Of a stretch of 64,000 nt of DNA, positions 8,493 through 17,090 are shown piece after piece (within the stretch, counting starts at the first letter, position 1; every line of letters begins with the position of its first letter). The position numbers and the translations under genes were made by a program. The notes beneath the pieces were generated by a model. The model ran no database searches. It saw nothing but the letters and a program-made list of their open reading frames with translations, and was not told the DNA's origin. The stretch comes from Microbacterium sp. 1.5R. GTDB taxonomy: Bacteria; Actinomycetota; Actinomycetes; Actinomycetales; Microbacteriaceae. Location: NCBI RefSeq assembly GCF_007667425.1, contig NZ_VDRC01000002.1, positions 769,072-833,071 of the forward strand, written 5' to 3'.

Positions 8493-10637
8493 ATGCCGAC
8501 TACGGCAACCGCCGCCCCGCGGCGCAAGAAGACATCCCGACGCGACGATGAGGCACCCCTCATCCCGATCCTCGCGCGCAAGGTGCGCGAGATCGAGGCG
8601 AAGTCGCAGCGAGGCAAGCTGGGCCCGACGAACCGGGTGAAGTTCCAGGTCATCGCGTTCCTGGTGCGCGAGGAGCGCTCCCGTGTCAAAGCCGACGGCG
8701 AGATCACCGATGCGGCTCGGGCAGAGCTGCTGAAGCGTCTCGACGGCGTGGCGACGATCCTCGCCAAGACCGCCGCGCGAGACACCTCGCTCATCCAGCT
8801 GCTCGAAGCCGACCAGGCGACGTCTCCCGTCGCGAAGCGCATGCGGCGCGACTGGCTCCTCGAGTCCGGCGCCGAGCTCGCTCCCGAAGAGCTCATCATC
8901 GCTGACATCGCGCCGATCCAGGTCCCCGTCGTATCCGCGGCGATCGCCGAGCGGCAGGTCACTCCACCGTCCGTGGAGGCTCGTCAGCTCGCCAATCCCT
9001 TCCTCGCTCCCGACCTGACTCCGCACGCGACCACGACCCCCCGACGCCGTCTCGACGGCTGGGAGCTGATGGGGCCGCTCTACAAGGCCTTCGAAACAGG
9101 TGCGGGCGGGTCAGCGGCCAGCATGGAGCTCCCGCCAGCACCCGAGTTCGACCACATCTCGCCCAAGGGTCTCGAAGTGATGGTGCACCAGTCGCGCTTC
9201 CTCGAAGCCGTCAAGGCGGGGCACCGCAGCTTCCTGCTCGCCGACGAACCGGGGCTCGGCAAGACCGCGCAGTCCGTGCTCGCGGCATCCGTCGCCGGCG
9301 CATATCCGCTGCTCGTCGTCGTCCCGAACGTCGTGAAGATGAACTGGGCGCGCGAGGTCGAGAGGTGGACGCCGCAGCGTCGCGCCACGGTGATCCAGGG
9401 CGACGGCGATGACATCGACGCGTTCGCCGACGTGTTCATCGTCAACTACGAGATCCTCGACCGGCATATGTCGTGGCTCGCCTCGATCGGGCTCCGCGGC
9501 ATGGTGGTCGACGAGGCGCACTTCATCAAGAACCTGTCCTCCCAGCGATCGCAGAACGTCCTCTCGCTCGCGTCGCGCGTGCGGGAGCGGACGCCTGGCG
9601 GCGATCCGCTCATGCTCGCCCTCACCGGCACCCCGCTCATCAACGATGTCGAGGACTTCGACGCCATCTGGCGGTTCCTGGGTTGGACGACGGGGGAGAA
9701 GCCCGGCCCCGAGCTCATGGAGAAGCTCGACGCCACCGGCTTCACGCCCGCCGACAAGGCGTTCTACCCCGAGGCGCGCGACGCGGTCATCTCGATGGGA
9801 ATCGTCCGCCGCAAGAAGAAGGACGTCGCGGCCGACCTGCCGGACAAGCTCGTCGCCGACCTCCCCGTGCAGCTCGACGACGAATTCGGTCGCAGCATCC
9901 GCCAGGCCGAGCGCGAGCTGGGAGCGCGTCTCGCCGCTCGCTACCGTCGCATCATCGAGGCCCGGGGAGACCGCGGTCTGGCCCCCGGCGAGATCGACGA
10001 CGACATCGTGCGTCTCGTCGCGCAGAACGAACTCGAGGAGTCGAAGGCCGCAGGCACAGGCGGCGACAACGTCTTCACGATGGTCCGCCGGATCGGGCAG
10101 GCCAAGGCTCAGCTCGCCGCGGACTACGCCGCACAGCTGCAGCGGTCGGTCGGCAAGGTCGTCTTCTTCGCGAAGCACATCGACGTGATGGACCAGGCGG
10201 AAGCGCACTTCGCCGCCGCCGGCATCCGTTCGGTGTCGATCCGCGGAGACCAGACCACGACGACTCGTCAGCAGGCCATCGACGACTTCAACGGCGACCC
10301 CGAGGTCGGCATCGCCGTCTGCTCGCTGACAGCCGCCGGCGTCGGTCTGAATCTGCAGGCCGCGTCCAACGTCGTGCTCGCGGAGTTGTCGTGGACGGCT
10401 GCCGAGCAGACGCAGGCGATCGACCGCGTGCACCGCATCGGCCAGGGGGAGCCCGTCACCGCGTGGCGGATCATCGCCGCCCACACGGTCGACACCAAGA
10501 TCGCCGAGCTCATCGACCAGAAGCAGGGTCTCGCGGCGCGAGCGCTCGATGGCGAGGCGACCGACGAGGTCGCGGCAGAGCCCGTACAGCTCGGCGCTCT
10601 CATGCATCTGCTGCGACAGGCGCTCGGCGGAGCCTGA
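8493..10637 (+). CDS. SNF2-family DEAD/DEAH helicase-like ATPase
   Basis: This 714-residue superfamily-2 ATPase has a roughly 230-residue N-terminal region without a recognised domain, which is Lys/Arg-rich at its start and helical. Motif I ADEPGLGKT lies near residue 250, motif II DEAH (VVDEAHFIKN) near 339, and TGTP motif III after it. The second lobe ends with the SNF2 motif VI DRVHRIGQ near 643. Such proteins translocate on double-stranded DNA and remodel protein-DNA or branched DNA structures. It starts at an ATG with AGGAGG 6-8 nt upstream and is monocistronic, ending in a strong hairpin. Its specific role is unknown; the arrangement resembles annealing-helicase-like proteins, with low certainty. 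Confidence 0.9.
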   Translation: MPTTATAAPRRKKTSRRDDEAPLIPILARKVREIEAKSQRGKLGPTNRVKFQVIAFLVREERSRVKADGEITDAARAELLKRLDGVATILAKTAARDTSLIQLLEADQATSPVAKRMRRDWLLESGAELAPEELIIADIAPIQVPVVSAAIAERQVTPPSVEARQLANPFLAPDLTPHATTTPRRRLDGWELMGPLYKAFETGAGGSAASMELPPAPEFDHISPKGLEVMVHQSRFLEAVKAGHRSFLLADEPGLGKTAQSVLAASVAGAYPLLVVVPNVVKMNWAREVERWTPQRRATVIQGDGDDIDAFADVFIVNYEILDRHMSWLASIGLRGMVVDEAHFIKNLSSQRSQNVLSLASRVRERTPGGDPLMLALTGTPLINDVEDFDAIWRFLGWTTGEKPGPELMEKLDATGFTPADKAFYPEARDAVISMGIVRRKKKDVAADLPDKLVADLPVQLDDEFGRSIRQAERELGARLAARYRRIIEARGDRGLAPGEIDDDIVRLVAQNELEESKAAGTGGDNVFTMVRRIGQAKAQLAADYAAQLQRSVGKVVFFAKHIDVMDQAEAHFAAAGIRSVSIRGDQTTTTRQQAIDDFNGDPEVGIAVCSLTAAGVGLNLQAASNVVLAELSWTAAEQTQAIDRVHRIGQGEPVTAWRIIAAHTVDTKIAELIDQKQGLAARALDGEATDEVAAEPVQLGALMHLLRQALGGA

Positions 10638-10649
10638 TCCTCCCCGGAG

Positions 10650-10683
10650 ATCGGCGTCAAGAAACGTGATTCTTGACGCCGAT
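10650..10683 (+). terminator. Terminator after the SNF2 gene
   Basis: Perfect 14-bp arms (10650-10663 and 10670-10683) enclose a 6-nt loop, with TTCCTC following. It begins 12 nt after the stop codon. Confidence 0.8.
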
Positions 10684-10791
10684 TTCCTCGTCGTAGGCGG
10701 CTTTACGGATACATCTCGCGAATCGTCTCGATCCGCCGGCAAGATCGCCGTTTTTCGGCGGCCGGAATGGCGCGGCATCGCTCCATGCCGC

Positions 10792-10797
10792 TAGTGT
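10792..10797 (+). promoter_or_regulatory. -10 element of pfkA
   Basis: TAGTGT fits TANNNT and gives a leader of about 48 nt containing a pyrimidine run. A small CGCCG-T5-CGGCG hairpin lies about 35 nt upstream. No convincing -35 element is visible. Confidence 0.4.
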
Positions 10798-10850
10798 CGA
10801 TCGCAGGCAACGTCGCCTTTTCCCCCTTCCCCGAACCGTCTGAGGCAAGC

Positions 10851-11879
10851 ATGAAGATCGGCATCCTGACGAGCGGCGGCGACTGCCCCGGACTCAACGC
10901 GGTCATCCGCGGCATCGTGCTCAAGGGCACCACGACCTATGACCTGGAGTTCGTCGGCATCCGCGACGGATGGCGTGGCGTGGTCGACGGCGACTTCTTC
11001 CCCCTCACGCGCCACGAGGTGAAGGGACTGTCGAAGGTCGGCGGCACGATCCTCGGTACCAGCCGCACCAACCCCTACGAGGGCGTGCGCGGGGGCGCCG
11101 AGAACATCGCCAAGACGCTCTACGGACACAAGATCGACGGCATCATCGCGATCGGTGGGGAGGGCACGCTCGCAGCGGCGGACCGCCTCGCGAAGGACGG
11201 CATCAACGTCATCGGCGTGCCGAAGACGATCGACAACGACCTGCGCGCCACCGACTACTCGTTCGGCTTCGACACGGCGGTCAACATCGCCACCGACGCG
11301 ATGGACAGGCTCCGCACGACCGGTGACTCGCACCAGCGGTGCATGGTCGCCGAGGTCATGGGGCGTCACGTCGGCTGGATCGCGCTGCACGCCGGCATGG
11401 CGGCGGGCGCCCACGCCATCCTGATCCCCGAGGTCCCGCAGACGCTCGAGGAGATCACCGCATTGGTGACCAGTGCTCACGACCGAGGACGCGCTCCGCT
11501 CGTCGTCGTATCGGAGGGTTTCAAGCTGCAGGGCATGGACGAGGCCTACAGCGACAAGGGTCTCGACGCCTTCAATCGCCCGCGGCTCGGCGGCATCGGC
11601 GACAGGCTCGCCCCGGAGATCGAGCGCATCACCGGCATCGAGACTCGGGCGACGATCCTCGGGCACATCCAGCGCGGCGGGTCGCCGTCGGCCTTCGACC
11701 GCGTGCTCGCGACGCGTCTCGGACTCCACGCCGCCGACGCGATCGTCGAGGGCGCCTGGGGGCAGATGGTCGCGATGCAGGGCACCGACATCGTGCGCGT
11801 CCCGTTCGCCGAGGCGCTCGGAGAGCTCAACTCGGTTCCGCGCAGCCGGTACGACGAGGCCGCGGCGCTCTTCGGTTGA
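10851..11879 (+). CDS. pfkA: 6-phosphofructokinase
   Basis: PfkA phosphorylates fructose 6-phosphate to the 1,6-bisphosphate, the committed step of glycolysis. The 342-residue protein starts with the canonical MKIGILTSGGDCPGLNAVIR and has the nucleotide-site segment GGEGT (about 102-106), the catalytic block PKTIDND (about 124-130), the GRHVGWIAL helix and the HIQRGG substrate loop. The GGEGT/PKTIDND combination is typical of actinobacterial group-III enzymes, probably ATP-dependent; I cannot exclude PPi use from sequence alone. An upstream in-frame ATG at 10767 was rejected because the family begins at 10851. The last seven codons and stop are tandemly duplicated just downstream. Confidence 0.96.
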   Translation: MKIGILTSGGDCPGLNAVIRGIVLKGTTTYDLEFVGIRDGWRGVVDGDFFPLTRHEVKGLSKVGGTILGTSRTNPYEGVRGGAENIAKTLYGHKIDGIIAIGGEGTLAAADRLAKDGINVIGVPKTIDNDLRATDYSFGFDTAVNIATDAMDRLRTTGDSHQRCMVAEVMGRHVGWIALHAGMAAGAHAILIPEVPQTLEEITALVTSAHDRGRAPLVVVSEGFKLQGMDEAYSDKGLDAFNRPRLGGIGDRLAPEIERITGIETRATILGHIQRGGSPSAFDRVLATRLGLHAADAIVEGAWGQMVAMQGTDIVRVPFAEALGELNSVPRSRYDEAAALFG

Positions 11880-11963
11880 TCTGAGGTCAGGAGCATGTCC
11901 TGAAATCAGGAGGCCGCGGCGCTCTTCGGTTGAGCGGAGATCAGGAGCATGTCCTGAGATCAG
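11856..11963. repeat. 54-bp tandem duplication across the pfkA stop
   Basis: Copies at 11856-11909 and 11910-11963 match at 50 of 54 positions. Copy 1 covers the last codons and stop of pfkA; copy 2 is an untranslated replica. Each contains the AGGAGCATGTCCTGA core of the palindromic element described next. Confidence 0.9.
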
Positions 11964-11990
11964 GACGATGCAGCGCCGATGCTCCTGATC
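11939..11990. repeat. Palindromic intergenic repeat, copy A
   Basis: 12-bp arms GATCAGGAGCAT (11939-11950) and ATGCTCCTGATC (11979-11990) surround a smaller palindrome, GTCCTGA/TCAGGAC (11951-11957 and 11960-11966), and GATGCAGCG. It shares GATCAGGA-N-GATGCAGCG with the element at 12972-13046 on the other side of the broken gene. It could terminate transcription from both convergent genes. Confidence 0.75.
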
Positions 11991-12009
11991 CCGGGCGAAC
12001 CCCCTGTTC

Positions 12010-12856
12010 TCAGGCACGACGCGCCACGAGGTGAAGCCCCTGAGCCATCGCCATGAGGACGATCTCGGCCACCGCCTCCGGATGGAAGAGGACCTGCACG
12101 TAGTCGAAGCGGAGGACGGTGTAACCGCGCAGGCGCAGCCGCGCGTCCGCCTCGATGTCGCGGCGCCGGTCGGCAGCTGAGCTGTGGTGTGCGAAGCCGT
12201 CGAGCTGTGTGACCAGGCAGTCGCCGATCAGTCCGTCGACGGGATGACCGTCGATCCGGACCTGCTGCCTGACCCGGACGCCGTGCCGACGCATCAGGTC
12301 GACGAAGTGCGTCTCGAGCCCGGAGTCCGACAGGCTCGACGCGACGGATGCCAGCGCTTCGGCCTGCGTGCTGCGCCACTGGACACGGGAGAGGACCGCA
12401 GGGTCAGCAAGGCCTTGTCGTAGCGCGGATTCCCAGATGGCCAGTGCGTCGACGCGCTCCTGGCAGCGAGCCACGTGCCGCAGCACCGTCACCAGCGGGT
12501 CGACGAGCGCGCCTCGGCGTCGGCACCGGACCGTGCGACCAGTGCACACGAAGGCCGGCGTCGTCGAACCGCGCCGCGGTCGGGGCGACGGAGATGTGCA
12601 CGACGGCGTCGTCGGTCGCCGGCACCCAGAGGCCCATGCGTCGTGCGGCGCTCACACACGTCAGACGACCGCCCACTCCGATGGCGGACAGGACCGCGGG
12701 GTCCGCGTCCGCGAGCGCTATCCAGGATCGGCGGCGTCGCAGCATCCGTCCCGAGCGGACGGCCGTCGCGATCTCCGGCTTGCGAAACCCAGCCGCATAC
12801 AGGTCGGAGGTATGGGCGGCGCCGCCGCGCGCTCGGATCCAGGTCGCCAGTCGCAT
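12010..12856 (-). pseudogene. Frameshifted AbiEi-like/DUF559 endonuclease-fold protein
   Basis: Two overlapping frames together make one family member. The 5' part (from an ATG at 12856, or GTG at 12898) encodes an N-terminal helix-turn-helix like AbiEi-type antitoxins (RARGGAAHTSDLYAAGFRKP) followed by a variable region ending VHWSHGPVP. Homology then continues in another frame as ALVDPLVTVLRHVARC and a C-terminal DUF559/Vsr-like endonuclease fold (VDGLIGDCLVTQLDGFAHH ... LRLRGYTVLRFDYVQV). Skipping a single base near 12510, within a GCGC run, would restore TPR-ALVDPL. It is either a real frameshift mutation or a sequencing error. Such solo genes are common in Microbacteriaceae and their role is unknown. 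Confidence 0.75.
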
Positions 12857-12971
12857 CCGTCCACAGTGCGCCAGCGGACCGCGGAGAGGATGCCGCACAC
12901 CCGCGGCCTCCGCGAAATCGCTGGAAACTCGGCGGAACCCTCCTGCGGTGCAGGACCGATCCGACGCGCCT

Positions 12972-13046
12972 GAGATCAGGAGGATGCAGCGAGATCAGGA
13001 GTTCTCACGCCGGAAAGTCCTGATCTCGGGGCATCCTCCTGATCTC
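12972..13046. repeat. Palindromic intergenic repeat, copy B (nested inverted repeat)
   Basis: The outer arms 12972-12987 and 13031-13046 are perfectly complementary over 16 bp. The inner arms 12990-13000 and 13018-13028 are complementary over 11 bp, with 2-nt spacers and a 17-nt loop. The folded RNA or cruciform would be one long hairpin. It lies between the broken gene's upstream side and the 3' end of the oligopeptidase gene. Confidence 0.85.
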
Positions 13047-13092
13047 GGACCACGGGAGGGCGCGGGCAGCGACAGCGGGGACGAGGAGGCCG

Positions 13093-15186
13093 TCAGGCGA
13101 GGCCGACCGTGTCGAGGATCCAGGCCAGCTCGAAGGCGCGCTCCTTCCAGGAGTTGTAGCGCCCGCTGACGCCGCCGTGCCCCGCGACCATCTCGCACTT
13201 GAGCAGCACGTCGCGCGCTCCGGCCGCTCTCAGCGCCGCCACCCACTTCGCCGGCTCGACGTACGCGACGCGGGAGTCGTTCAGCGACGTGACAGCCAGG
13301 ATGCGAGGGTAGGTCGAACCGTCGCGGATGTTCTCGTACGGCGAGTACGACTTCATGTACGCGTAGACATCGGCGTCGTGCAGGGGGTCGCCCCACTCGT
13401 CCCATTCGATGACCGTGAGGGGGAGTGACGGGTCGAGGATGGTCGTCAGTGCGTCGACGAACGGTACGGCGGCGAGCACACCGGCGAACAGCTCGGGCGC
13501 GAGGTTCGTGATCGCCCCCATGAGGAGTCCGCCCGCACTGCCGCCCTCGGCGACGAGCAGCTCCGGCTTCGTGACGCCGTCGGCGACGAGCTGCTCGGCG
13601 CACGCCACGAAGTCCGTGAAGGTGTTGCGCTTGTGCAGCAGCTTGCCGTCTTCGTACCACTGCCGGCCCATCTCGCCGCCGCCGCGCACGTGAGCGACGG
13701 CGAAGACGATGCCGCGGTCGAGTTCCGACAGCCGTGCGACCGAGAAGCCGGGATCGATGGAGTGCTCGTACGAGCCGTACCCGTACAGGTGCACCGGTCG
13801 GGGAGACGCCCCCGGCTCGCCGAACGAGCGCTTCCAGACGAGGGAGATCGGCACCTGGGTGCCATCGGATGCCGTGGCCCAAGCGCGCCGCTGATCGTAG
13901 TCGTGCGGGTCGTATCCGCCGAGGACCGCGACCTGCTTGCGCAGCACCAGCTCGCGCGTGGCGAGGTCGAGCTCGTAGACGGTGCCGGGGGTCACGAACG
14001 ACGTGTAGCCGAGCCGCAGGAAGGGCGAGTGCCACTCGGGATTGCCGCTCACGCCCGCGGAGTACAGCGGCTCGTCGAACGTGACGTCTTCGATCTCAGC
14101 GGAGGAGTAGTCGAGCAGACCGACGCGCTCCAGCCCTTCGCTGCGGTATTCGACGGTCGCGAAGTCGCGGAAGGCGTCCATGCCGAGCAGACGTCGTCCC
14201 GGCTCGTGCGGCACCACTATGCGACGGTCGCCCTGAGGGTCGTCGGCGTCGACCGAGACGAGCTCGAAGTCCAGGGCGTCGTCGTTGTGCAGGATGTACA
14301 GGCGGTCGGCGCCGTCGACGACGGCGTGCTCGAGCGAGTACTCGACGCCCTCCCGGCGCGGCCAGACGAGTCGGGGCGCGGCGGTGAGATCGCCGTCGAG
14401 GTCGACGAGGTGCTCCTCGCTGGTGATGCTCGAGCCGACGGCGATGACGAGGTAGCGCCGGCTGCGGGTGATCCCCGCGCCCAGCCAGAACTTCTCGTCG
14501 GGTTCGTGGAAGAGCTGGACGTCGTCGGCGAGGGGGGTGCCGAGACGGTGCAGCCAGAGCGTGTCGGGGCGCCAGGCGTCGTCGCGGGTCGTGTAGACGA
14601 CGCCCGTGCCATCCGGGGTCAAGAACGCGCTCCCCGTGTTCGGGATCTCGTCGGGCAGCATCTCGCCGGTGCGGAGGTCGCGCACGTGCACGGTGTACAG
14701 CTCGTCACCCTCGAAGTCGGTCGACCACAGCAGCAGCGTCGCATCGTCCGAGGTGTCGAACGCGCCGAGGGAGAAGAACTCGTGCCCCTCGGCCTCGACG
14801 TTGCCGTCCAGCAGGACCTCCTCGCCCGTCACCGGGACGCCGGGCTCGAGCACCGGGGGAGTCCAGTCGTCGGCGGCTGCCGCGGTGCGGCAGTGGATGC
14901 CGTACTGGGCGCCTTCTTCGCTGCGGCTGTAGTACCACCAGTCACCGCGGCGGGTGGGCACGGAGAGGTCGGTCTCCTGCACGCGGCCCTTGATCTCCTG
15001 GAACAGTGTGTCGCGCAGGTCGGACAGATGGGCGAGCTCCCGCTGGGTGTGCTCGTTCTCGCTCTCGAGGTGGGTCAGGACCTCGGCGGAGTCCTTGTCT
15101 CGCAGCCACTCGTACGGATCGTCGAACGTGTCGCCGTGATGCGTGCGGAGGGTGGAACGACGGGCGGCGATCGGAGCATCAGTCAC
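13093..15186 (-). CDS. ptrB: Oligopeptidase B (S9 prolyl-oligopeptidase family)
   Basis: This 697-residue cytosolic serine peptidase has an N-terminal beta-propeller (about 70-410; note WWYYSRSEEGAQYGIHCR) and a C-terminal alpha/beta-hydrolase domain. The nucleophile is in AEGGSAGGLLMG (near residue 545), the acid is in the NDSRV loop, and the His is in AGHGGVSGRYN near the C-terminus. The family cleaves short peptides after basic residues. I place the start at GTG 15186, 7 nt after TAGCGT (15194-15199), rather than at the in-frame ATG 12 codons upstream, because the GTG gives the leaderless spacing seen elsewhere. Monocistronic and divergent from the phosphate transporter. Confidence 0.93.
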   Translation of the reverse strand: MTDAPIAARRSTLRTHHGDTFDDPYEWLRDKDSAEVLTHLESENEHTQRELAHLSDLRDTLFQEIKGRVQETDLSVPTRRGDWWYYSRSEEGAQYGIHCRTAAAADDWTPPVLEPGVPVTGEEVLLDGNVEAEGHEFFSLGAFDTSDDATLLLWSTDFEGDELYTVHVRDLRTGEMLPDEIPNTGSAFLTPDGTGVVYTTRDDAWRPDTLWLHRLGTPLADDVQLFHEPDEKFWLGAGITRSRRYLVIAVGSSITSEEHLVDLDGDLTAAPRLVWPRREGVEYSLEHAVVDGADRLYILHNDDALDFELVSVDADDPQGDRRIVVPHEPGRRLLGMDAFRDFATVEYRSEGLERVGLLDYSSAEIEDVTFDEPLYSAGVSGNPEWHSPFLRLGYTSFVTPGTVYELDLATRELVLRKQVAVLGGYDPHDYDQRRAWATASDGTQVPISLVWKRSFGEPGASPRPVHLYGYGSYEHSIDPGFSVARLSELDRGIVFAVAHVRGGGEMGRQWYEDGKLLHKRNTFTDFVACAEQLVADGVTKPELLVAEGGSAGGLLMGAITNLAPELFAGVLAAVPFVDALTTILDPSLPLTVIEWDEWGDPLHDADVYAYMKSYSPYENIRDGSTYPRILAVTSLNDSRVAYVEPAKWVAALRAAGARDVLLKCEMVAGHGGVSGRYNSWKERAFELAWILDTVGLA

Positions 15187-15251
15187 CCTCTCCACGCTAG
15201 TCCAGGTCGAGTTGACCGGCACCCGAGTGGGTGGGAGGATCTACCGGGGCC

Positions 15252-15280
15252 GGTTAACGGAAGTCAAACCCACGGTGAAC
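15252..15280. promoter_or_regulatory. Candidate PhoP (PHO-box) operator upstream of pit
   Basis: Three 7-mers, GGTTAAC (15252), GTCAAAC (15263) and GGTGAAC (15274), recur at exactly 11-bp spacing. On the minus strand they read GTTCACC, GTTTGAC and GTTAACC, which resembles the 11-bp direct repeats of the Streptomyces PhoP box. They lie 60-90 nt before the transporter start and 66 nt before the ptrB start on the other strand. Confidence 0.5.
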
Positions 15281-15340
15281 TCTTCGTTCATCACGTCGAT
15301 CCCGTCGACACTCCCTCTTCCCGACGACCGAAAGAGAACG

Positions 15341-16729
15341 GTGGAAACCGCAGTCCTCATCGTCGTGCTGGTGATCGCGCTGGCACTCTTCTTCGACTTC
15401 ACCAACGGGTTCCACGACACCGCCAACGCGATGGCGACGCCTATCGCGACCGGTGCGCTGAAGCCCAAGACCGCCGTCCTGCTCGCCGCCGTGCTGAACC
15501 TGGTCGGCGCGTTCCTGTCGACCGAGGTCTCCAAGACCGTGTCGCACGGCATCATCCGCGAAGACAGCATGCAGGGAGAGCTCTTCCTGCCCATGATCTT
15601 CGCCGGGCTCATCGGCGCGATCACCTGGAACATGCTGACGTGGCTGCTCGGGCTGCCGTCGAGCTCGTCGCACGCGCTGTTCGGAGGACTCATCGGCGCC
15701 ACGCTCGTGGGCGTCGGTGTGGCCGGCATCGACTTCGGCATGGTCCTGTCGAAGATCATCCTCCCGGCCCTCATCGCGCCGATCACCGCCGGGATCATCG
15801 CATTCGCGGCGACGAAGATCGCGTACTCGATCACGCGCCGGTACGACGGCAAGCCGGACGGACGAGACGGCTTCCGCTGGGGGCAGATCTTCACCTCGTC
15901 GCTGGTCGCCCTCGCCCATGGCACGAACGACGCCCAGAAGACCATGGGTGTCATCACCCTGGCGCTCATCGCCGTCGGCTGGCAGAACAGCGAGCAGGCA
16001 GACCCGCACCTGTGGGTCATCATCGCGTGCGCGGTGACGATCGCGCTAGGCACGTACCTCGGAGGATGGCGGATCATCCGCACCCTCGGCAAGGGGCTCA
16101 CCGAGGTCAAGCCGGCGCAGGGATTCTCGGCCGAGAGCTCGACCGCGGCGACGATCCTCGCCTCGAGCGCCTTCGGCTTCGCGCTGTCGACCACGCAGGT
16201 GGCCTCCGGCTCGGTGATCGGGTCGGGTCTCGGCCGCCGCGGTTCCACCGTGCGGTGGCGGACCGCGGGTCGCATCGCCATCGGCTGGCTGCTCACCCTC
16301 CCCGCCGCCGGAGCGGTCGGCGCCTTCGCCGCGCTGCTCGTGAACTGGCTGGGCAACTGGGGTATCGCGATCGACGCGGTCCTCGCGCTTGCCGTCATCA
16401 TCGGTCTCTTCCTGCGCTCGCGACGCGACGCCGTGACGTCGGCCAACGCGATGAGCGATGTGGCCGAGTCCGGTCTCGCGGTCGAGGTCTCCGACACGCC
16501 GCCTCCCACGCGCCGGCAGCAGCGCATCGCGCAGGCGAAGGCCGAGGCGAAGGCCCGTGCGGACGCACGCGAGAAGGCCAAGGCCAAGTCGAAGGCTGAG
16601 GCCAAGGCGAAAGCGAACGCGAAGGCCGAGGCCAAGGGCAAGCACCATGCGGAGGAGCCCTCGGCGCAGGCGCAGGCGCCGGTGACCGCGGAGAGATCCG
16701 ACGGGACGACGGGGGAGGAGCCGCGATGA
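15341..16729 (+). CDS. pit: PiT-family inorganic phosphate transporter with Lys/Ala/Glu-rich tail
   Basis: This is a 462-residue low-affinity phosphate:proton (or cation) symporter. Both PiT signatures are present: FTNGFHDTANAMATPIATG near the N-terminus and ALAHGTNDAQKTMGV in the second half, with about ten membrane helices. The last 75 residues are a highly charged cytoplasmic tail of repeated Lys/Ala/Glu (KAEAKARADAREKAKAKSK), predicted as a helix or coiled coil, which is unusual for Pit. The GTG at 15341 is chosen because it precedes the first helix directly and has AAAGAGAA upstream. The next gene starts in an ATGA overlap. Phosphate control is suggested by the upstream PHO-box-like repeats. 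Confidence 0.95.
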   Translation: METAVLIVVLVIALALFFDFTNGFHDTANAMATPIATGALKPKTAVLLAAVLNLVGAFLSTEVSKTVSHGIIREDSMQGELFLPMIFAGLIGAITWNMLTWLLGLPSSSSHALFGGLIGATLVGVGVAGIDFGMVLSKIILPALIAPITAGIIAFAATKIAYSITRRYDGKPDGRDGFRWGQIFTSSLVALAHGTNDAQKTMGVITLALIAVGWQNSEQADPHLWVIIACAVTIALGTYLGGWRIIRTLGKGLTEVKPAQGFSAESSTAATILASSAFGFALSTTQVASGSVIGSGLGRRGSTVRWRTAGRIAIGWLLTLPAAGAVGAFAALLVNWLGNWGIAIDAVLALAVIIGLFLRSRRDAVTSANAMSDVAESGLAVEVSDTPPPTRRQQRIAQAKAEAKARADAREKAKAKSKAEAKAKANAKAEAKGKHHAEEPSAQAQAPVTAERSDGTTGEEPR

Positions 16730-17061
16730 GCGTCGACATCGACTGGAGTGCGTTCCTGCAGGTCTTCGTGGCGGCGCTGCTCGGCGCGTGCGCGGTCGTC
16801 ACCTTCTATGCGCTCGGTCTCCGGCTGCTCGTCCGCAGCGGACACGCGCCCGTGGTGAGCCCGGCGGAGTTCACCGACGCGATCACCGTCGTCACAGAGA
16901 AGGAGCTCAAGCGGGCGGCGAAGCAGGCAGCGAAGGCGGCACGCAAGAGCCCGCTCACCGACGGGCAGAAGCGCATCGCCCTGATCGGAGCCTACGGGTG
17001 CTTCGCCCTGTGCGCGGCGGCAGTCGTCGTCGGCATCCTCATCATCGTCGTCGGACACTGA
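16726..17061 (+). CDS. Two-helix membrane protein coupled to pit
   Basis: This 111-residue protein has one N-terminal and one C-terminal transmembrane helix (about 9-31 and 85-108) joined by a basic, Ala/Lys-rich helical segment (EKELKRAAKQAAKAARKS). Its start overlaps the pit stop by four bases, so expression is coupled. The transporter's tail and this linker share Lys/Ala-rich composition, which could reflect interaction or simply compositional bias. No named family is recognised; a regulatory or accessory role for the phosphate transporter is inferred from position only. Confidence 0.85.
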   Translation: MSVDIDWSAFLQVFVAALLGACAVVTFYALGLRLLVRSGHAPVVSPAEFTDAITVVTEKELKRAAKQAAKAARKSPLTDGQKRIALIGAYGCFALCAAAVVVGILIIVVGH

Positions 17062-17090
17062 CGTCACAGGCCCTGCCCGCGTCGGGGCGG

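Noticed and set aside
8347..8640. A 97-codon frame starting 4 nt after the SNF2 -10 box
   Set aside because: Spacing is off the 6-7 nt pattern, the product is basic and without motifs, and it overlaps the helicase start in another frame.
11856..13046. Tandem and inverted repeats as a CRISPR array
   Set aside because: Only two copies, no regular spacers, no cas genes; units include coding sequence.
13633..16599. A 988-codon open frame on the plus strand running antisense through ptrB and out of frame through pit
   Set aside because: It is antisense to a well-supported peptidase and overlaps a transporter; composition is Arg/Ala noise typical of GC-rich antisense frames.
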